Shown here in pieces: positions 55,606 through 64,000 of a stretch of DNA of 64,000 nucleotides (position 1 is its first letter; every line of letters begins with the position of its first letter). Source of the DNA: an uncultured Lachnospiraceae bacterium (GTDB lineage: Bacteria > Bacillota > Clostridia > Lachnospirales > Lachnospiraceae); NCBI GenBank assembly GCA_947628955.1, contig CANRBX010000002.1:1-64000 (forward strand), written 5' to 3'. The position numbers and the translations under genes were made by a program. Below the pieces are notes generated by a model, which saw only the letters and a list, made by a program, of their open reading frames with translations, was not told the DNA's origin and did not search any database.

Positions 55606-57738
55606 TCAGCCACCAAAAGAAATAATGTACACCGGATTCAGAGCGTTCATCATGTGATAGCGCCCGAGTACCTTCGCTTTCGCAGCCGATACCTGCACAA
55701 TGTCTGCATCTGCGGCCGCATCCTCCTGCAGAAGCTCTGCCGCCTCTGCCAGGCTCTCAAGCGAGACTACGTTGATCACGATCCGCACGCGCGGATTTTT
55801 TCGGAGAAGCATCCGGACAATCTCCCGCATACTGCCGCCGCTTCCCCCGATAAACGCATGGGTCGGGGCAGGAAGGCCCTCCATCGCCTGCGGCGCCTCT
55901 CCTTCTACCGGGATCACATTCGAGACACACAGGTTCCGGCAGTTCCCGCGGATCAGCTCCAGTGCCTCCGGATTGCGTTCGATCGCATAGACCTTCCCGA
56001 AGGTGCACAGCCGGGCAATCTCCGCTGAAACAGACCCTGTTCCCGCGCCTATGTCATATACAACAGAATCCTCGTGAAGCCGGAGCTTTGCGAGGGAAAG
56101 GATCCGCACCTCTTCCTTCGTCATCGGCACCCTGCCCCGGACGAACCTGTCGTCCGCAATCCCGGGGGTGACCACGTGCTCCGCCTCCGGGTTCTCCAGC
56201 ATCATGATGTGGATCCCCCCGTCCCCGCGGGCCGCAAAATCCGTGAAGGACTGCGGCGGTCCGCTCTCGATCCTCTCATCCGGATAAGAGAGGTTCGTTC
56301 CGACCGTGACGCGCACCTGGTGCTGTCCGGCCGCAGCAAGCTCTGCGCAGATCTGCGCCACATCCTCCCTGCCGCTCACAAGCACGATCAGCTTCGGATA
56401 TCTCCGCACACAGTTCAGGGCAGAAAACTCCCTGCCATGCGCGCTCAGAAGCTTCGCATCCTGCCATGCCGCCGGGATCCGCGAGGCAAAATACTGCACC
56501 GACGATATCCCGCAGCAGTACCGGATCCGCTCTGCGGGAAACGCGTCCCGTATGCCGCGCGCGCCGCTGTAAAATCCCACGTCCCCGGACACCAGGATCA
56601 CGATCTTTCTGTACTGCGGATGCTGCGACAGATAATCGGAAATCCTCTGTCCCGCATACTCTTCAATGAAAACCGGCCGCCGCGCCGGGGCATCTGAAAG
56701 GAGGCCCTGCATCTCCCGCACACTTTTCAGGATACGCTTTGCGCCGAACAGAATGTCTGCCTCCCTGATCACCTCCGCGCCCTCCCGGGTCAGCGTCGCC
56801 AGAGTGCCCATGCCGATCCCGACGCAGCTGATCGTGCGCCGCCCGCCGGACCCCTGCAGGGCCGTGCTTTCCATCTGTTTTTCTTTGCCTGCCGCGGCCT
56901 TTCCCCCTGACCCTGAAAACTGTGCCAGGCGCTCTTTCAGCTCTTCCCAGGGGTATCCGGACTCTTCCGGCCTGCGTATGACGACCGCCGTCACCCCGAG
57001 GCGGCGCGCCGCCTCCATTTTTTCCGGGAATCCGCCGGCCTTCCCGGTATCCTTTGTCACCAGAAAGGCGGCTTCTGTCTGCCGCAGCATCGCCTCGTTG
57101 AGCGCTTCCGAAAACGGGCCCTGCATCGCACAGATCTGGCGGCCCTCCAGCCCGAGCATGCGGCAGGAAGAGATCACCTCCGCTGAGGGAAGAACCCGCG
57201 CAAATATTCTTGAGCGGTCTGAAATGCGCTCCGTAAATGCAGACAGCTCTTTGCTTCCGGTCGTCAGAAAAATCCGGCCCTGCCGGCTCTCAAGATAGTC
57301 CGCAGCCTCCGCTGCGGTATTCACCCGGACCGTCCGCAGCCGTTCCTTCCCCGGACCCGCGGCCGTCTCTCCCGCTGATCTCTCTGCGGCAGGATCCTCC
57401 AGGTCATCCGGCATGATGTCCGTGCGCGGGCGCAGGCAGCGCAGATATGGCAGGCCTGTCTCTGTGCAGGCCGCGCGGATATTTGCGGACACCTCCACCG
57501 CATACGGATGCGTCGCGTCCACGACAGCCTCAAATGTCTGTTCTCTCAGGAATTCCAGCATTTCTTCCCGGTTCATGCGCCCCCGGCGAACCGCCGCAAG
57601 CCCGCCGGGGTTCAGAACCTCTTCGCCGTATTCCGTGGCCACGCAAACGGTATGGGGAATCCTTCTCTCATTCAGATAGTCTGACACCTGGCGTCCTTCC
57701 GCCGTCCCTCCGAATACCAGGATCACTCCGCCGCTCAT
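55606..57738 (-). CDS. cbiJET: CbiJ-CbiE-CbiT triple fusion
   Basis: A 710-residue three-domain protein. Residues 1-260: precorrin-6A reductase (VILVFGGTAEGRQVSDYL, DATHPYA, GSKELSAF). About 290-500: CbiE precorrin-6Y C5-methyltransferase (GIGMGTLATLTREGAEVIREADILFG, VLVSGDVGFYSGA). About 515-700: CbiT C15-methyltransferase/decarboxylase (PMTKEEVRILSLAKL, VVYDIGAGTGSVSAEIARL). These act on successive corrin intermediates. CbiE-CbiT fusion (as CobL) is known; adding CbiJ is less usual. Its ATG overlaps the cbiH stop. Confidence 0.93.
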   Translation of the reverse strand: MSGGVILVFGGTAEGRQVSDYLNERRIPHTVCVATEYGEEVLNPGGLAAVRRGRMNREEMLEFLREQTFEAVVDATHPYAVEVSANIRAACTETGLPYLRCLRPRTDIMPDDLEDPAAERSAGETAAGPGKERLRTVRVNTAAEAADYLESRQGRIFLTTGSKELSAFTERISDRSRIFARVLPSAEVISSCRMLGLEGRQICAMQGPFSEALNEAMLRQTEAAFLVTKDTGKAGGFPEKMEAARRLGVTAVVIRRPEESGYPWEELKERLAQFSGSGGKAAAGKEKQMESTALQGSGGRRTISCVGIGMGTLATLTREGAEVIREADILFGAKRILKSVREMQGLLSDAPARRPVFIEEYAGQRISDYLSQHPQYRKIVILVSGDVGFYSGARGIRDAFPAERIRYCCGISSVQYFASRIPAAWQDAKLLSAHGREFSALNCVRRYPKLIVLVSGREDVAQICAELAAAGQHQVRVTVGTNLSYPDERIESGPPQSFTDFAARGDGGIHIMMLENPEAEHVVTPGIADDRFVRGRVPMTKEEVRILSLAKLRLHEDSVVYDIGAGTGSVSAEIARLCTFGKVYAIERNPEALELIRGNCRNLCVSNVIPVEGEAPQAMEGLPAPTHAFIGGSGGSMREIVRMLLRKNPRVRIVINVVSLESLAEAAELLQEDAAADADIVQVSAAKAKVLGRYHMMNALNPVYIISFGG

Positions 57739-58466
57739 ATCCGGTACCCTCTCGGGGTCACCATCCGTCCCCCGATCACCTTTGTCATCGAATTTCCGAT
57801 AAATACCGTGGTGAACATGTTCACCTGGGCATCCCGGAGCTGTGCAAGCGTATACAGCTTCGACTCTTCCCCTTCACGCCCGATGTTTTCCACCGTTCCG
57901 CAGATGCGGTCCGCAGGGAGTATTTCCAGCAGGATGTCACAGGCGCGCCGCAGGTAATCCGGCCGTCCCTTGCTGGCGGGATTGTAGATGCAGACCGCAA
58001 AGTCCCCTTCTGCCGCACAGCGCAGCCGTTTCCCGATCTTCTCCCACGAAGTCAGGCGGTCGCTCAGGCTGATCACGGCGAAATCGTGCGTCAGCGGCGC
58101 CCCGAGTACGGCCCCTCCGCTCAGCGCCGCTGTCACTCCCGGCACGATCTCCACCTCTGCGTCCGGATATCCGGCCCCGATTTCCAGCATCAGGCCGCTC
58201 ATCCCGTATACGCCTGCGTCGCCGCTACAGACCATCGCAACCTTTTTCCCTTTCTGCGCTTCTTCAAAGGCCATCTCGCAGCGCCGCACTTCCTGAGTCA
58301 TCGGCGTTGTCAGAACTTCTTTCCCGGGATAGGCGTCTGCAAGCAGTTCTGTGTAGACCGTGTATCCGACGATTGTATCGCACTCCCGCAGGATCTGGTC
58401 TGCTCTCCTGCTCATCAGCTCCGGGGCTCCCGGCCCCATCCCGATCACATATATTTTATTTTTCAA
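57735..58466 (-). CDS. cbiH: Precorrin-3B C17-methyltransferase
   Basis: A 243-residue SAM-dependent methyltransferase of the tetrapyrrole type: GMGPGAPELMSRRADQIL, VCSGDAGVYGMSGLML and GNSMTKVIGGRMVTPRGYRI. It contracts the ring in the anaerobic route. The start is TTG at 58466, inside the end of cbiG, with GGAGGG six bases before it. Confidence 0.95.
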   Translation of the reverse strand: MKNKIYVIGMGPGAPELMSRRADQILRECDTIVGYTVYTELLADAYPGKEVLTTPMTQEVRRCEMAFEEAQKGKKVAMVCSGDAGVYGMSGLMLEIGAGYPDAEVEIVPGVTAALSGGAVLGAPLTHDFAVISLSDRLTSWEKIGKRLRCAAEGDFAVCIYNPASKGRPDYLRRACDILLEILPADRICGTVENIGREGEESKLYTLAQLRDAQVNMFTTVFIGNSMTKVIGGRMVTPRGYRI

Positions 58467-59739
58467 AGCACACCCTCCATTTCCGCAGCGCGAGCGCCAC
58501 GGTCACACCATTTTCCGCATATTTTTTCCAGATGAGCCTGCCGCCCGCGCCGGCTGCCAGAACCGCCGCGCGCTCGCAGACATTGTCTGCCCCCGTCGTC
58601 CTGCGGACAAATTCCGAAGTCTCAAAATTGCCTTCCGCGCGCATCAGCTCCTTTGCAGGATACGTGACAAGAGGGATCCCATAGTCCCTGCATAAATCCT
58701 GAAGTCCGGGCTCGTCCTTTTTCAGGTCGATCGACGCAGCCATGCAGAGCGCGGCCGCCGGAATCCCGGCCTTCCTCAGAACCTCGTCTGTGACGCGCCG
58801 GATCTCGTCCCGCTGTCTGCCCCTGCGGCAGCCGACCCCAAGTACCACAGACCGGGGGATCAGATGCAGAACAGTTCCCACAAAGAACTCCTGCTTTGTC
58901 CCTGCGCCGTCCTCTCCGAGGATGCGCCTGACCTCGTTTTCCGGCGGAGCGGCCTCCGAAATCCAGATCATATGCTTTTTCGTCCGGCAGTCCGCATGGT
59001 TCCCGGGCACATTGCCCGGCCCGGCTGCCGTTCCGGTCTCCTGCCTGTCATATTCTGGTCTTACTGCCGCTCCGGCCTCCTGCCTGGCACATTCCGGCCT
59101 GGCTGCCGTTCCGGCCTCCGGCCTGGCACATTCCGGCCTGGCTGCCGCTCCGGCCTCCTGCCTGGCACATTCCGGCCTGGCTGCCGTTCCGGCCTCCGGC
59201 CTGGCACATTCCGGCAGGCTCAGCTCCGGCGGAACGCTTCCCTCAATCTGCCCGCTGCAGCAGAGAAAGACACATTCTTTCCGCAGCAGGGCCGCCGCGA
59301 TCTCCTTCGCGTCCTGCATGGAACCGATCGTCAGTCCGTTTTTCTTTGCAAAGACATCGACCGCAAGCGTCCCGCTGACATCTGAGGCCGTCGTGATGAC
59401 CGGAACCGCTCCGATTTTTTCCGCGATTTTAAGTGCAAACTCATTTGCGCCGCCGATATGTCCTGACAGCAGAGAGATCACGAATCTGCCCGCCTCATCT
59501 ATGACCAGCACGGCGGGATCTGTCGTCTTGCTTTTCAGAAACGGGGCAATGGTGCGGACCGCAATTCCGCAGGCGCCGATAAAGATAATCCCCTCCGCCA
59601 GGGCAAAGCACTCCCTGCACCACTGTCTCAGCTGTCCCGAACAGCGCATGACTTCGCACCCCGGGCCGAGCTGTATTTCCAGCCGGTCTGCAAGCGCTGC
59701 CCCGCGGTCTGTAAACGATGCAATTCCGATTCTGTGCAC
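58456..59739 (-). CDS. cbiG: Cobalt-precorrin-5A hydrolase with repeat-expanded linker
   Basis: About 427 residues. N-terminal part (IGIASFTDRGAALADRL, AEGIIFIGACGIAVRTIAP, HIGGANEFA) and C-terminal part (VVLGVGCRRGRQRDEI, SIDLKKDEPGL) are typical CbiG. Between them lie five copies of a 13-residue repeat such as PECARPEAGTAAR. It opens the delta-lactone of cobalt-precorrin-5A, releasing acetaldehyde. The GTG at 59739 with GGAGGAG is taken as start; the frame is open to 59781 without a site. Confidence 0.92.
   Translation of the reverse strand: MHRIGIASFTDRGAALADRLEIQLGPGCEVMRCSGQLRQWCRECFALAEGIIFIGACGIAVRTIAPFLKSKTTDPAVLVIDEAGRFVISLLSGHIGGANEFALKIAEKIGAVPVITTASDVSGTLAVDVFAKKNGLTIGSMQDAKEIAAALLRKECVFLCCSGQIEGSVPPELSLPECARPEAGTAARPECARQEAGAAARPECARPEAGTAARPECARQEAGAAVRPEYDRQETGTAAGPGNVPGNHADCRTKKHMIWISEAAPPENEVRRILGEDGAGTKQEFFVGTVLHLIPRSVVLGVGCRRGRQRDEIRRVTDEVLRKAGIPAAALCMAASIDLKKDEPGLQDLCRDYGIPLVTYPAKELMRAEGNFETSEFVRRTTGADNVCERAAVLAAGAGGRLIWKKYAENGVTVALALRKWRVCFEK
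59022..59216. repeat. Five tandem 39-bp repeats inside cbiG
   Basis: Units of 39 bases encode PECAR(P/Q)EAG(T/A)AAR. Alternate units are most alike (P/T versus Q/A types), so a 78-base pair of units seems to have been duplicated. The repeat lies in the interdomain linker and keeps the frame. Confidence 0.92.
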
Positions 59740-59821
59740 GACAGCCCATCTCCTCCCGTTTCTGACATGTTTTCCCGGCACCGGATCTTCTGAACGGTCT
59801 GCGGCCTCTCAGGCAGCAGGT

Positions 59822-60589
59822 TCACTGCTCATTGTGCGCCGCCCGGCGAAATTCCGTTGAAAATGCAGGATTATACAGCTCGGAGCGCCTGTAGCCTGCC
59901 TGCGCTACGGTGTCGCCCACTATGATCAGAGCGGTCTTCCGGACATCATGCTCTTTCGCGCACTGCGCCAGCGTTCCCACCGTACAGAGGTAACTCTTCT
60001 CATCCGGCCATGTCGCCTTGTAGACGATCGCCGCAGGCGTATCCTCCCGGTACCCGCCTGCCAGAAGACGCTCACTGAGCTGCTCCAGCATGCCGGTACT
60101 CAGAAAAATGACCATCGTGGCCTCATGTGCCGCCAGCCTGGCGATCTCTTCTTTTTCCGGCACCGGAGTCCGTCCTGCCATTCTCGTGATGATCACGGTC
60201 TGCGAGATTCCCGGCAGTGTGTATTCCATATTCAGGGCGGAAGCAGCACCGCAGAACGCGCTCACTCCCGGACAGTAGTCATACGGAATCCCGGCCTTAT
60301 CCAGCAGATCCATCTGTTCCCTGACCGCACCGTAAATGCAGGGATCCCCGGTATGCAGACGGACCGTCGTCAGTCCGTTTTCCTCCGCCTCCTTCATCAC
60401 CTGAAAAACCTCTTCCAGGGTCATCCTGGCACTGTCATAAACCCTGCAGCCTTCTTTTCTGCCGTTCAAAAGCTCCGGATTTACCAGAGATCCGGCGTAC
60501 AGGATCACATCCGCCTCTGCAAGCAGCCTGCTCCCGCGCACCGTGATCAGATCGGCGGCCCCGCTTCCGGCACCCACAAAATGAATCAT
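59822..60589 (-). CDS. cbiF: Precorrin-4 C11-methyltransferase
   Basis: A 255-residue tetrapyrrole methyltransferase: HFVGAGSGAADLITVRGSRLL at the start, TVRLHTGDPCIYGAVREQM and VVYKATWPDEK. It methylates C11 of cobalt-precorrin-4. The AGGAGG site abuts the ATG, an unusually short spacing, but the start fits the family exactly. Confidence 0.95.
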   Translation of the reverse strand: MIHFVGAGSGAADLITVRGSRLLAEADVILYAGSLVNPELLNGRKEGCRVYDSARMTLEEVFQVMKEAEENGLTTVRLHTGDPCIYGAVREQMDLLDKAGIPYDYCPGVSAFCGAASALNMEYTLPGISQTVIITRMAGRTPVPEKEEIARLAAHEATMVIFLSTGMLEQLSERLLAGGYREDTPAAIVYKATWPDEKSYLCTVGTLAQCAKEHDVRKTALIIVGDTVAQAGYRRSELYNPAFSTEFRRAAHNEQ

Positions 60590-60641
60590 CCTCCTGCCCC
60601 CTTTGAAAGAAATACATCCTGATTATCGCTGCGCTCGGCGT

Positions 60642-61259
60642 TCAGCGGATAAAGTTCGTGCCGACTCTCGGTTCCTTCCCGGGCAGCCCGAATTTCTCCT
60701 TCCCAAGGGCGATGCTTTTCATAAGGAACACCATATTCTCCGCCAGGGTTCTCATGATCTGAAGTCCTTCCCCGTCCTGTGCCGCCTCTCCCGGCGCCGC
60801 CCCGTGAATGCTGTTCCAGTACTGGCTGGAGGCAACCGGCATGCCGGAGATTGTAAAATATTTGTTCAGCTCGTCGAACGTCGCAGACAGGCCGCCGCGC
60901 CGCGCCGTGACGACGCATGCGCCCACCTTCATCGTCTTGTCAAAGTGTGTGCTGTAAAACAGACGGTCTGCAAACGCGACCAGCGTCGCATTCGCCGATC
61001 CATAGTACACCGGGCTCGCCAGAACCAGGGCATCCGCCTCCTCGAACTTCGGAGCCGTCTCATTCACAAGATCATCAAACACACACTTTCCGGTTCCTGC
61101 GCAGGAACCGCAGGCAACACAGCCCCGGATATTCTTGTTTCCCACCTGTACGACCTCTGCCTCAATCTCATGCTTTTCAAACACTCTGACCATCTCGCCG
61201 ATCGCGACCGCAGTGTTGCCCTTCGCTCTCGGGCTTCCGTTGATTAATAATACCTTCAT
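60642..61259 (-). CDS. Flavodoxin-family NAD(P)H-dependent oxidoreductase
   Basis: A 205-residue protein with the FMN phosphate loop GSPRAKGNT and ASPVYYGSANATLVAFADRL. A Cys cluster CVACGSCAGTGKC near residue 47 follows the pattern of the iron-sulfur flavoprotein family. Placed in the cobalamin operon, it might supply electrons for cobalt reduction or ring chemistry; this is inference. AGGAGGAATGCAAC precedes the ATG. Confidence 0.88.
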   Translation of the reverse strand: MKVLLINGSPRAKGNTAVAIGEMVRVFEKHEIEAEVVQVGNKNIRGCVACGSCAGTGKCVFDDLVNETAPKFEEADALVLASPVYYGSANATLVAFADRLFYSTHFDKTMKVGACVVTARRGGLSATFDELNKYFTISGMPVASSQYWNSIHGAAPGEAAQDGEGLQIMRTLAENMVFLMKSIALGKEKFGLPGKEPRVGTNFIR

Positions 61260-61318
61260 GTTGCATTCCTCCTGTTTTTTCTTCTAAAATTATCCCATGA
61301 TGCCAGGATTGTGGAAGT

Positions 61319-61365
61319 GCGAAGCACGGAACAACCCGTATGGCATCATTTGAGCCTAACATCAT
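61319..61365 (+). repeat. Dispersed intergenic repeat, copy B
   Basis: Matches 42700-42746 (GCGAAGCACGGAACAACCCG, TATGGCATCAT, CCTAACATCAT). Here it lies in the 124-base gap between the flavodoxin gene and the gene ending at 61384, and ATGATGCCA at 61298-61306 plus TGGCATCAT form an inverted repeat around it. Confidence 0.75.
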
Positions 61366-61383
61366 CTCGTACGAGTTATCTTC

Positions 61384-62043
61384 TCACTGACGGTTATAGT
61401 AGTCCAGTCCGTCCTCCGGCTCAAAATAAGTGCGGATATAGCCTTTGCCGGAGAGGATCACAAATTCATTCGTGTCCTCCAGATAATAGACGTCGTCGCC
61501 GTCCTCCTTCTCCAGCTTGTGCAGTGCGTCCGGCGACGCGATCACACGGTTGGCTCCCTCCACATATGACTCTTCATCCTCATATCCCATCTCACGTCCG
61601 TGGCGTTCGAAGTGATCCTTCAGCTGCTCTTCGGAGCGGAATCTGTAGACCGTCTCCTGGCCGGCTTCCTGCCTGACCTGCGTCTGCTCAGCCGTCTGGC
61701 GGCTGTCCTGCCGGGACGGCGAAAGGCCCGCCGAACCCCCATACAGGACTGCTATCACACAGATGATGATGGCCAGGCCGGCCGGCAGCTTTCTCTTCCG
61801 GAGGCTCTTATACAGATCTTCCGGCGAAGAGGCTCCGCTCTCTCTCCTGTTCTGTCCGCCTGAAGTTCTCTTACCGTTTGCCTTATTGCCGCTGCCTGCC
61901 TTATTGCTGACGCCTGCCTTATTACCGCCGGCTGCCTTATTGCTGACGCCTGCCTTATTACTGCCGGCTGCTTTATTGCTGACGCCTGCCTTATTGCTGA
62001 CGCCTGCCTTATTGCTGACGCCTGCTTTATTGTTACCGCTCAT
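61384..62043 (-). CDS. Membrane protein with Asn-Lys-Ala repeats and BECR-like C-terminal domain
   Basis: A 219-residue protein: a repetitive basic N-terminus of about 50 residues (units such as NKAGV-S), a transmembrane helix at about 90-110 (LAIIICVIAVLYGG), then an extracytoplasmic domain with HFERHGREMGYEDEESYVEGANRVI and a C-terminal segment ending YNRQ. That domain recalls barnase/EndoU/RelE (BECR)-fold nuclease domains found at the ends of secreted Clostridial proteins. It starts inside the end of cbiD (ATG at 62043), so it is part of the cobalamin operon. No role in cobalamin synthesis is known. Confidence 0.7.
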   Translation of the reverse strand: MSGNNKAGVSNKAGVSNKAGVSNKAAGSNKAGVSNKAAGGNKAGVSNKAGSGNKANGKRTSGGQNRRESGASSPEDLYKSLRKRKLPAGLAIIICVIAVLYGGSAGLSPSRQDSRQTAEQTQVRQEAGQETVYRFRSEEQLKDHFERHGREMGYEDEESYVEGANRVIASPDALHKLEKEDGDDVYYLEDTNEFVILSGKGYIRTYFEPEDGLDYYNRQ

Positions 62044-64000
62044 TCTCCTGTCTGTTCCTCCACTCTGCAATTTCCTCTATCATCTCTTCTGCCCCGTCCG
62101 ACTCGCCGAGATATCCGAACTGGCTGGAATACAGAACTACTTCCGTCCGGATTCTCCCCTCGCAGTGCTTCTGCAGATGAAACTTAATCCTTTGGACGAT
62201 CTCATCCACCGTAATATCCAGGATTCCGGCTTCCCGGAGGATGCCGACCGACTCTTCCGTCGTGTTCGCGGCAAGCAGCCGCAGAACAAGTGTGAGCATT
62301 TCCGAGGAACTGCCGCTATCCTGCCACAGTTCCGGCTGGCTTTCTTCATCCCGCAGCCATGGCCGGCCGTCTCTGTCACACAGACCTGGCTGGCTGTCCG
62401 CACTCTGCCGAAGCTGCTTTCCCTGCCGGGAGGCCGCGGCGCGCAGCGCCTGCGCCGCGATCAGCTCTGCCCGGCAGTCCGCCCGGGCAGAATGCGTATT
62501 CATGATCCCGCCGGACACTTTTATGAATTTGCCGATATGAGCGACAAACAGAATGCCGAAAAAGCCAAGCTCAGCGGCCATCTCGACGGTCTCTCCCACA
62601 TAATTGCTGCACTTCATCGAATGCTCTGCATCCAGCGCCCGTGAGAACTCTGTGCGGCGGATAAAGTCTTCGCCGTAGTTTCCCGGAGTGACCAGCAGGA
62701 AGCGCTCGCCGTCTGCGTATTTCTGCTGCATTTCCAGACGGATGCTGGCAAGAAGCGCTTCTTCGCTCATCGGGACAACGATCCCGCTCGTTCCGAGGAT
62801 TGAAATGCCGCCCTCGATGCCAATATGCGGGTTAAAGGTCTTCTTCGCCGTCTCCGCCCCTCCGGGCACTGAGATGGTAATCCTGATCTTCCCGGGGTAC
62901 CCATATGCCTCACAGGCCTCCGCTGCCTCCCGGGCGATCATTTCTCTCGGCACGCGGTTGATCGCCGCGGCCCCGACAGGCTGCTCCAACCCCGGCTTCG
63001 TCACACGCCCGACACCGGCTCCGCCTTCGATCAGGATCTGCGGATCGTTATGCTCTGCAGTCCCCTGACAGATATCCCCACACCGGCCTTCCTTCTGTTC
63101 CTGTATATGATCCTGTGGCTCATGCACAAACTCGGCCCGGGCACAGATCAGAAGTCCGTCCGTCGCGTCCGGATCATCCCCGCCGTATTTGCGCACACCG
63201 CACTTGGCATAGGTACTGCAGATATGCTGTCCCTGTACCGGCAGATGCAGTGTGATCCCCCCGGGCGTCAGCAGATCCACAGAATCGCAGGGTCTCCCGC
63301 TCAGCAGCATTTCCGATGCCGCCCTGGCGGCTGCCGCGGCGCAGCTTCCTGTCGTATAGCCGCACCTCAGCTTCCTGTTCTGCTTCATCACGTACTGGTC
63401 TTCTATCCCGACCGGCCCTGTATCATGCAAAAGCGGCACAGGATTCTCTATACAGATCTCCTCCGGGCACTGCCTCATGACCAGATTTCCCTGATATCCC
63501 TGCGCATTTTCTGTCTGCCAGTCAAAATAATCCCTGTGAGGGCGGGAATAACGGTCCAGAATCGCCATGATCGTGCCGCCGTGCACAACAAATGCCGCAG
63601 AATCACGATTTTCTGCCAGGGCCTGACGGCAGCACGCCTCAAACGCCGCGCAGCATCTGAACGTAAATTCCGCCCTGCTCTCTCCGCCAGGAAACGCCAT
63701 ATTTCCCCCGCTGTCAATCCACTTCTGGTATTCCTTATTTTCCTGAAGCTCCCGGTAATTTCTGTATTCAAAATCGCCAAATGCGCATTCCCTCAGACCG
63801 TCCGAGGTCTCCGACCGCAGTTCCGGGAACAGGATGCGCGCAGTCTGCACACAGCGCTTCAGCGGGCTCGCAAACACGCAGTCCGGCACCGGATAATACG
63901 CCCGCAGGAGGCGCAGCTTCTGCACCGCATCAGCCGTCAGCTCTTCATCCGTAGTGCCGACATACCGGTGCTCCAGATTTCCGGCCGTGCTGCCGTGCCG
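62033..64000 (-). CDS. cbiD: CobC (alpha-ribazole phosphatase-like) - CbiD fusion, 5' end beyond window
   Basis: At least 655 residues; the frame continues past the window end, where RHGSTAGN, the first catalytic motif of histidine phosphatases, is readable at 63978-64000. The N-terminal 180 residues are a histidine phosphatase (FASPLKRCVQTARILFP, FPGGESRAEF, VVHGGTIMAIL), like CobC, which dephosphorylates alpha-ribazole phosphate. The remainder is CbiD, the cobalt-precorrin-5B C1-methyltransferase (LRCGYTTGSCAAAAARA, NPHIGIEGGISILGTSGIVVPMSEEA). A GTG at 63925 is not the true start because the phosphatase motif lies upstream of it. First gene visible of the operon. Confidence 0.92.
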   Translation of the reverse strand, partial: RHGSTAGNLEHRYVGTTDEELTADAVQKLRLLRAYYPVPDCVFASPLKRCVQTARILFPELRSETSDGLRECAFGDFEYRNYRELQENKEYQKWIDSGGNMAFPGGESRAEFTFRCCAAFEACCRQALAENRDSAAFVVHGGTIMAILDRYSRPHRDYFDWQTENAQGYQGNLVMRQCPEEICIENPVPLLHDTGPVGIEDQYVMKQNRKLRCGYTTGSCAAAAARAASEMLLSGRPCDSVDLLTPGGITLHLPVQGQHICSTYAKCGVRKYGGDDPDATDGLLICARAEFVHEPQDHIQEQKEGRCGDICQGTAEHNDPQILIEGGAGVGRVTKPGLEQPVGAAAINRVPREMIAREAAEACEAYGYPGKIRITISVPGGAETAKKTFNPHIGIEGGISILGTSGIVVPMSEEALLASIRLEMQQKYADGERFLLVTPGNYGEDFIRRTEFSRALDAEHSMKCSNYVGETVEMAAELGFFGILFVAHIGKFIKVSGGIMNTHSARADCRAELIAAQALRAAASRQGKQLRQSADSQPGLCDRDGRPWLRDEESQPELWQDSGSSSEMLTLVLRLLAANTTEESVGILREAGILDITVDEIVQRIKFHLQKHCEGRIRTEVVLYSSQFGYLGESDGAEEMIEEIAEWRNRQENER

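Noticed and set aside
62033..64000. Cobalamin riboswitch for the cobalamin operon
   Set aside because: None is visible in the window; the operon start lies beyond base 64000, so its presence cannot be judged.

Overview
The window looks like a chromosomal segment of a spore-forming member of the Clostridia, most likely Lachnospiraceae. The reasons are GC-rich coding DNA with Gram-positive ribosome binding sites, a phenylalanine T-box, spore genes (spoIID-like, cotJA/cotJB/cotJC), choline-type cell-wall repeats, a DUF1292 protein, a PadR/HAAS pair and an anaerobic (cbi-type) cobalamin pathway. The species cannot be fixed from sequence alone.

Layout. 0-11 kb: a secreted protein, then on the minus strand a T-box controlled pheS-pheT followed by a histidine-phosphatase/QueA fusion, a YihY-type membrane protein, a SpoIID-like protein and a PTS-like IIC protein. 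11-14.5 kb: branched-chain amino acid operon ilvN-ilvC-leuC-leuD. 14.5-18.4 kb: cell-wall amidase, CBS protein, and a PadR + HAAS/DUF4097 pair behind an operator-like palindrome. 18.5-24 kb: polyamine uptake operon (XRE-cupin regulator, potA, potB, potC, potD) and an RluA-type pseudouridine synthase. 24-35 kb: trpS, luxS, a GH13-like protein lacking catalytic residues, exonuclease III, a UvrD-like helicase, gltX, ftsW. 35-41 kb: the cotJ spore-coat operon. 41-49 kb: sugar-binding-like protein, MATE pump, queH, an ABC importer pair, two tRNAs and some AT-rich, apparently acquired genes. 49-53 kb: two-component system with an ABC exporter. 53-64 kb: cobalamin operon cobC/cbiD - hypothetical - flavodoxin - cbiF - cbiG - cbiH - cbiJ/E/T - cbiA - cobT, read right to left; its first gene runs off the window end.

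Main discovery. cotJC is split. Its 5' part ends in a chimeric tail at about 36,461, and the missing C-terminal codons reappear in frame at 40,571-40,681. Between them sits a 4.12-kb AT-rich element bounded by a 13-bp direct repeat. It carries a large serine recombinase next to its right end and an XRE / ImmA-IrrE peptidase / PIN-like nuclease operon. Joining the element ends in silico gives a serine-integrase-type attP with near-perfect inverted arms around the core. Exact excision restores a continuous 207-codon cotJC. This is the architecture of the developmentally excised elements known from sigK (skin) and spsM of Bacillus, here in a mother-cell coat gene and with a toxin-antitoxin-like cargo.

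Other themes: domain fusions in tRNA-modification and cobalamin genes; two enzymes that keep their family outline but have lost catalytic or metal-binding residues (GH13-like, dCMP-deaminase-like); and repeated short tandem-repeat expansions inside or beside at least five genes.
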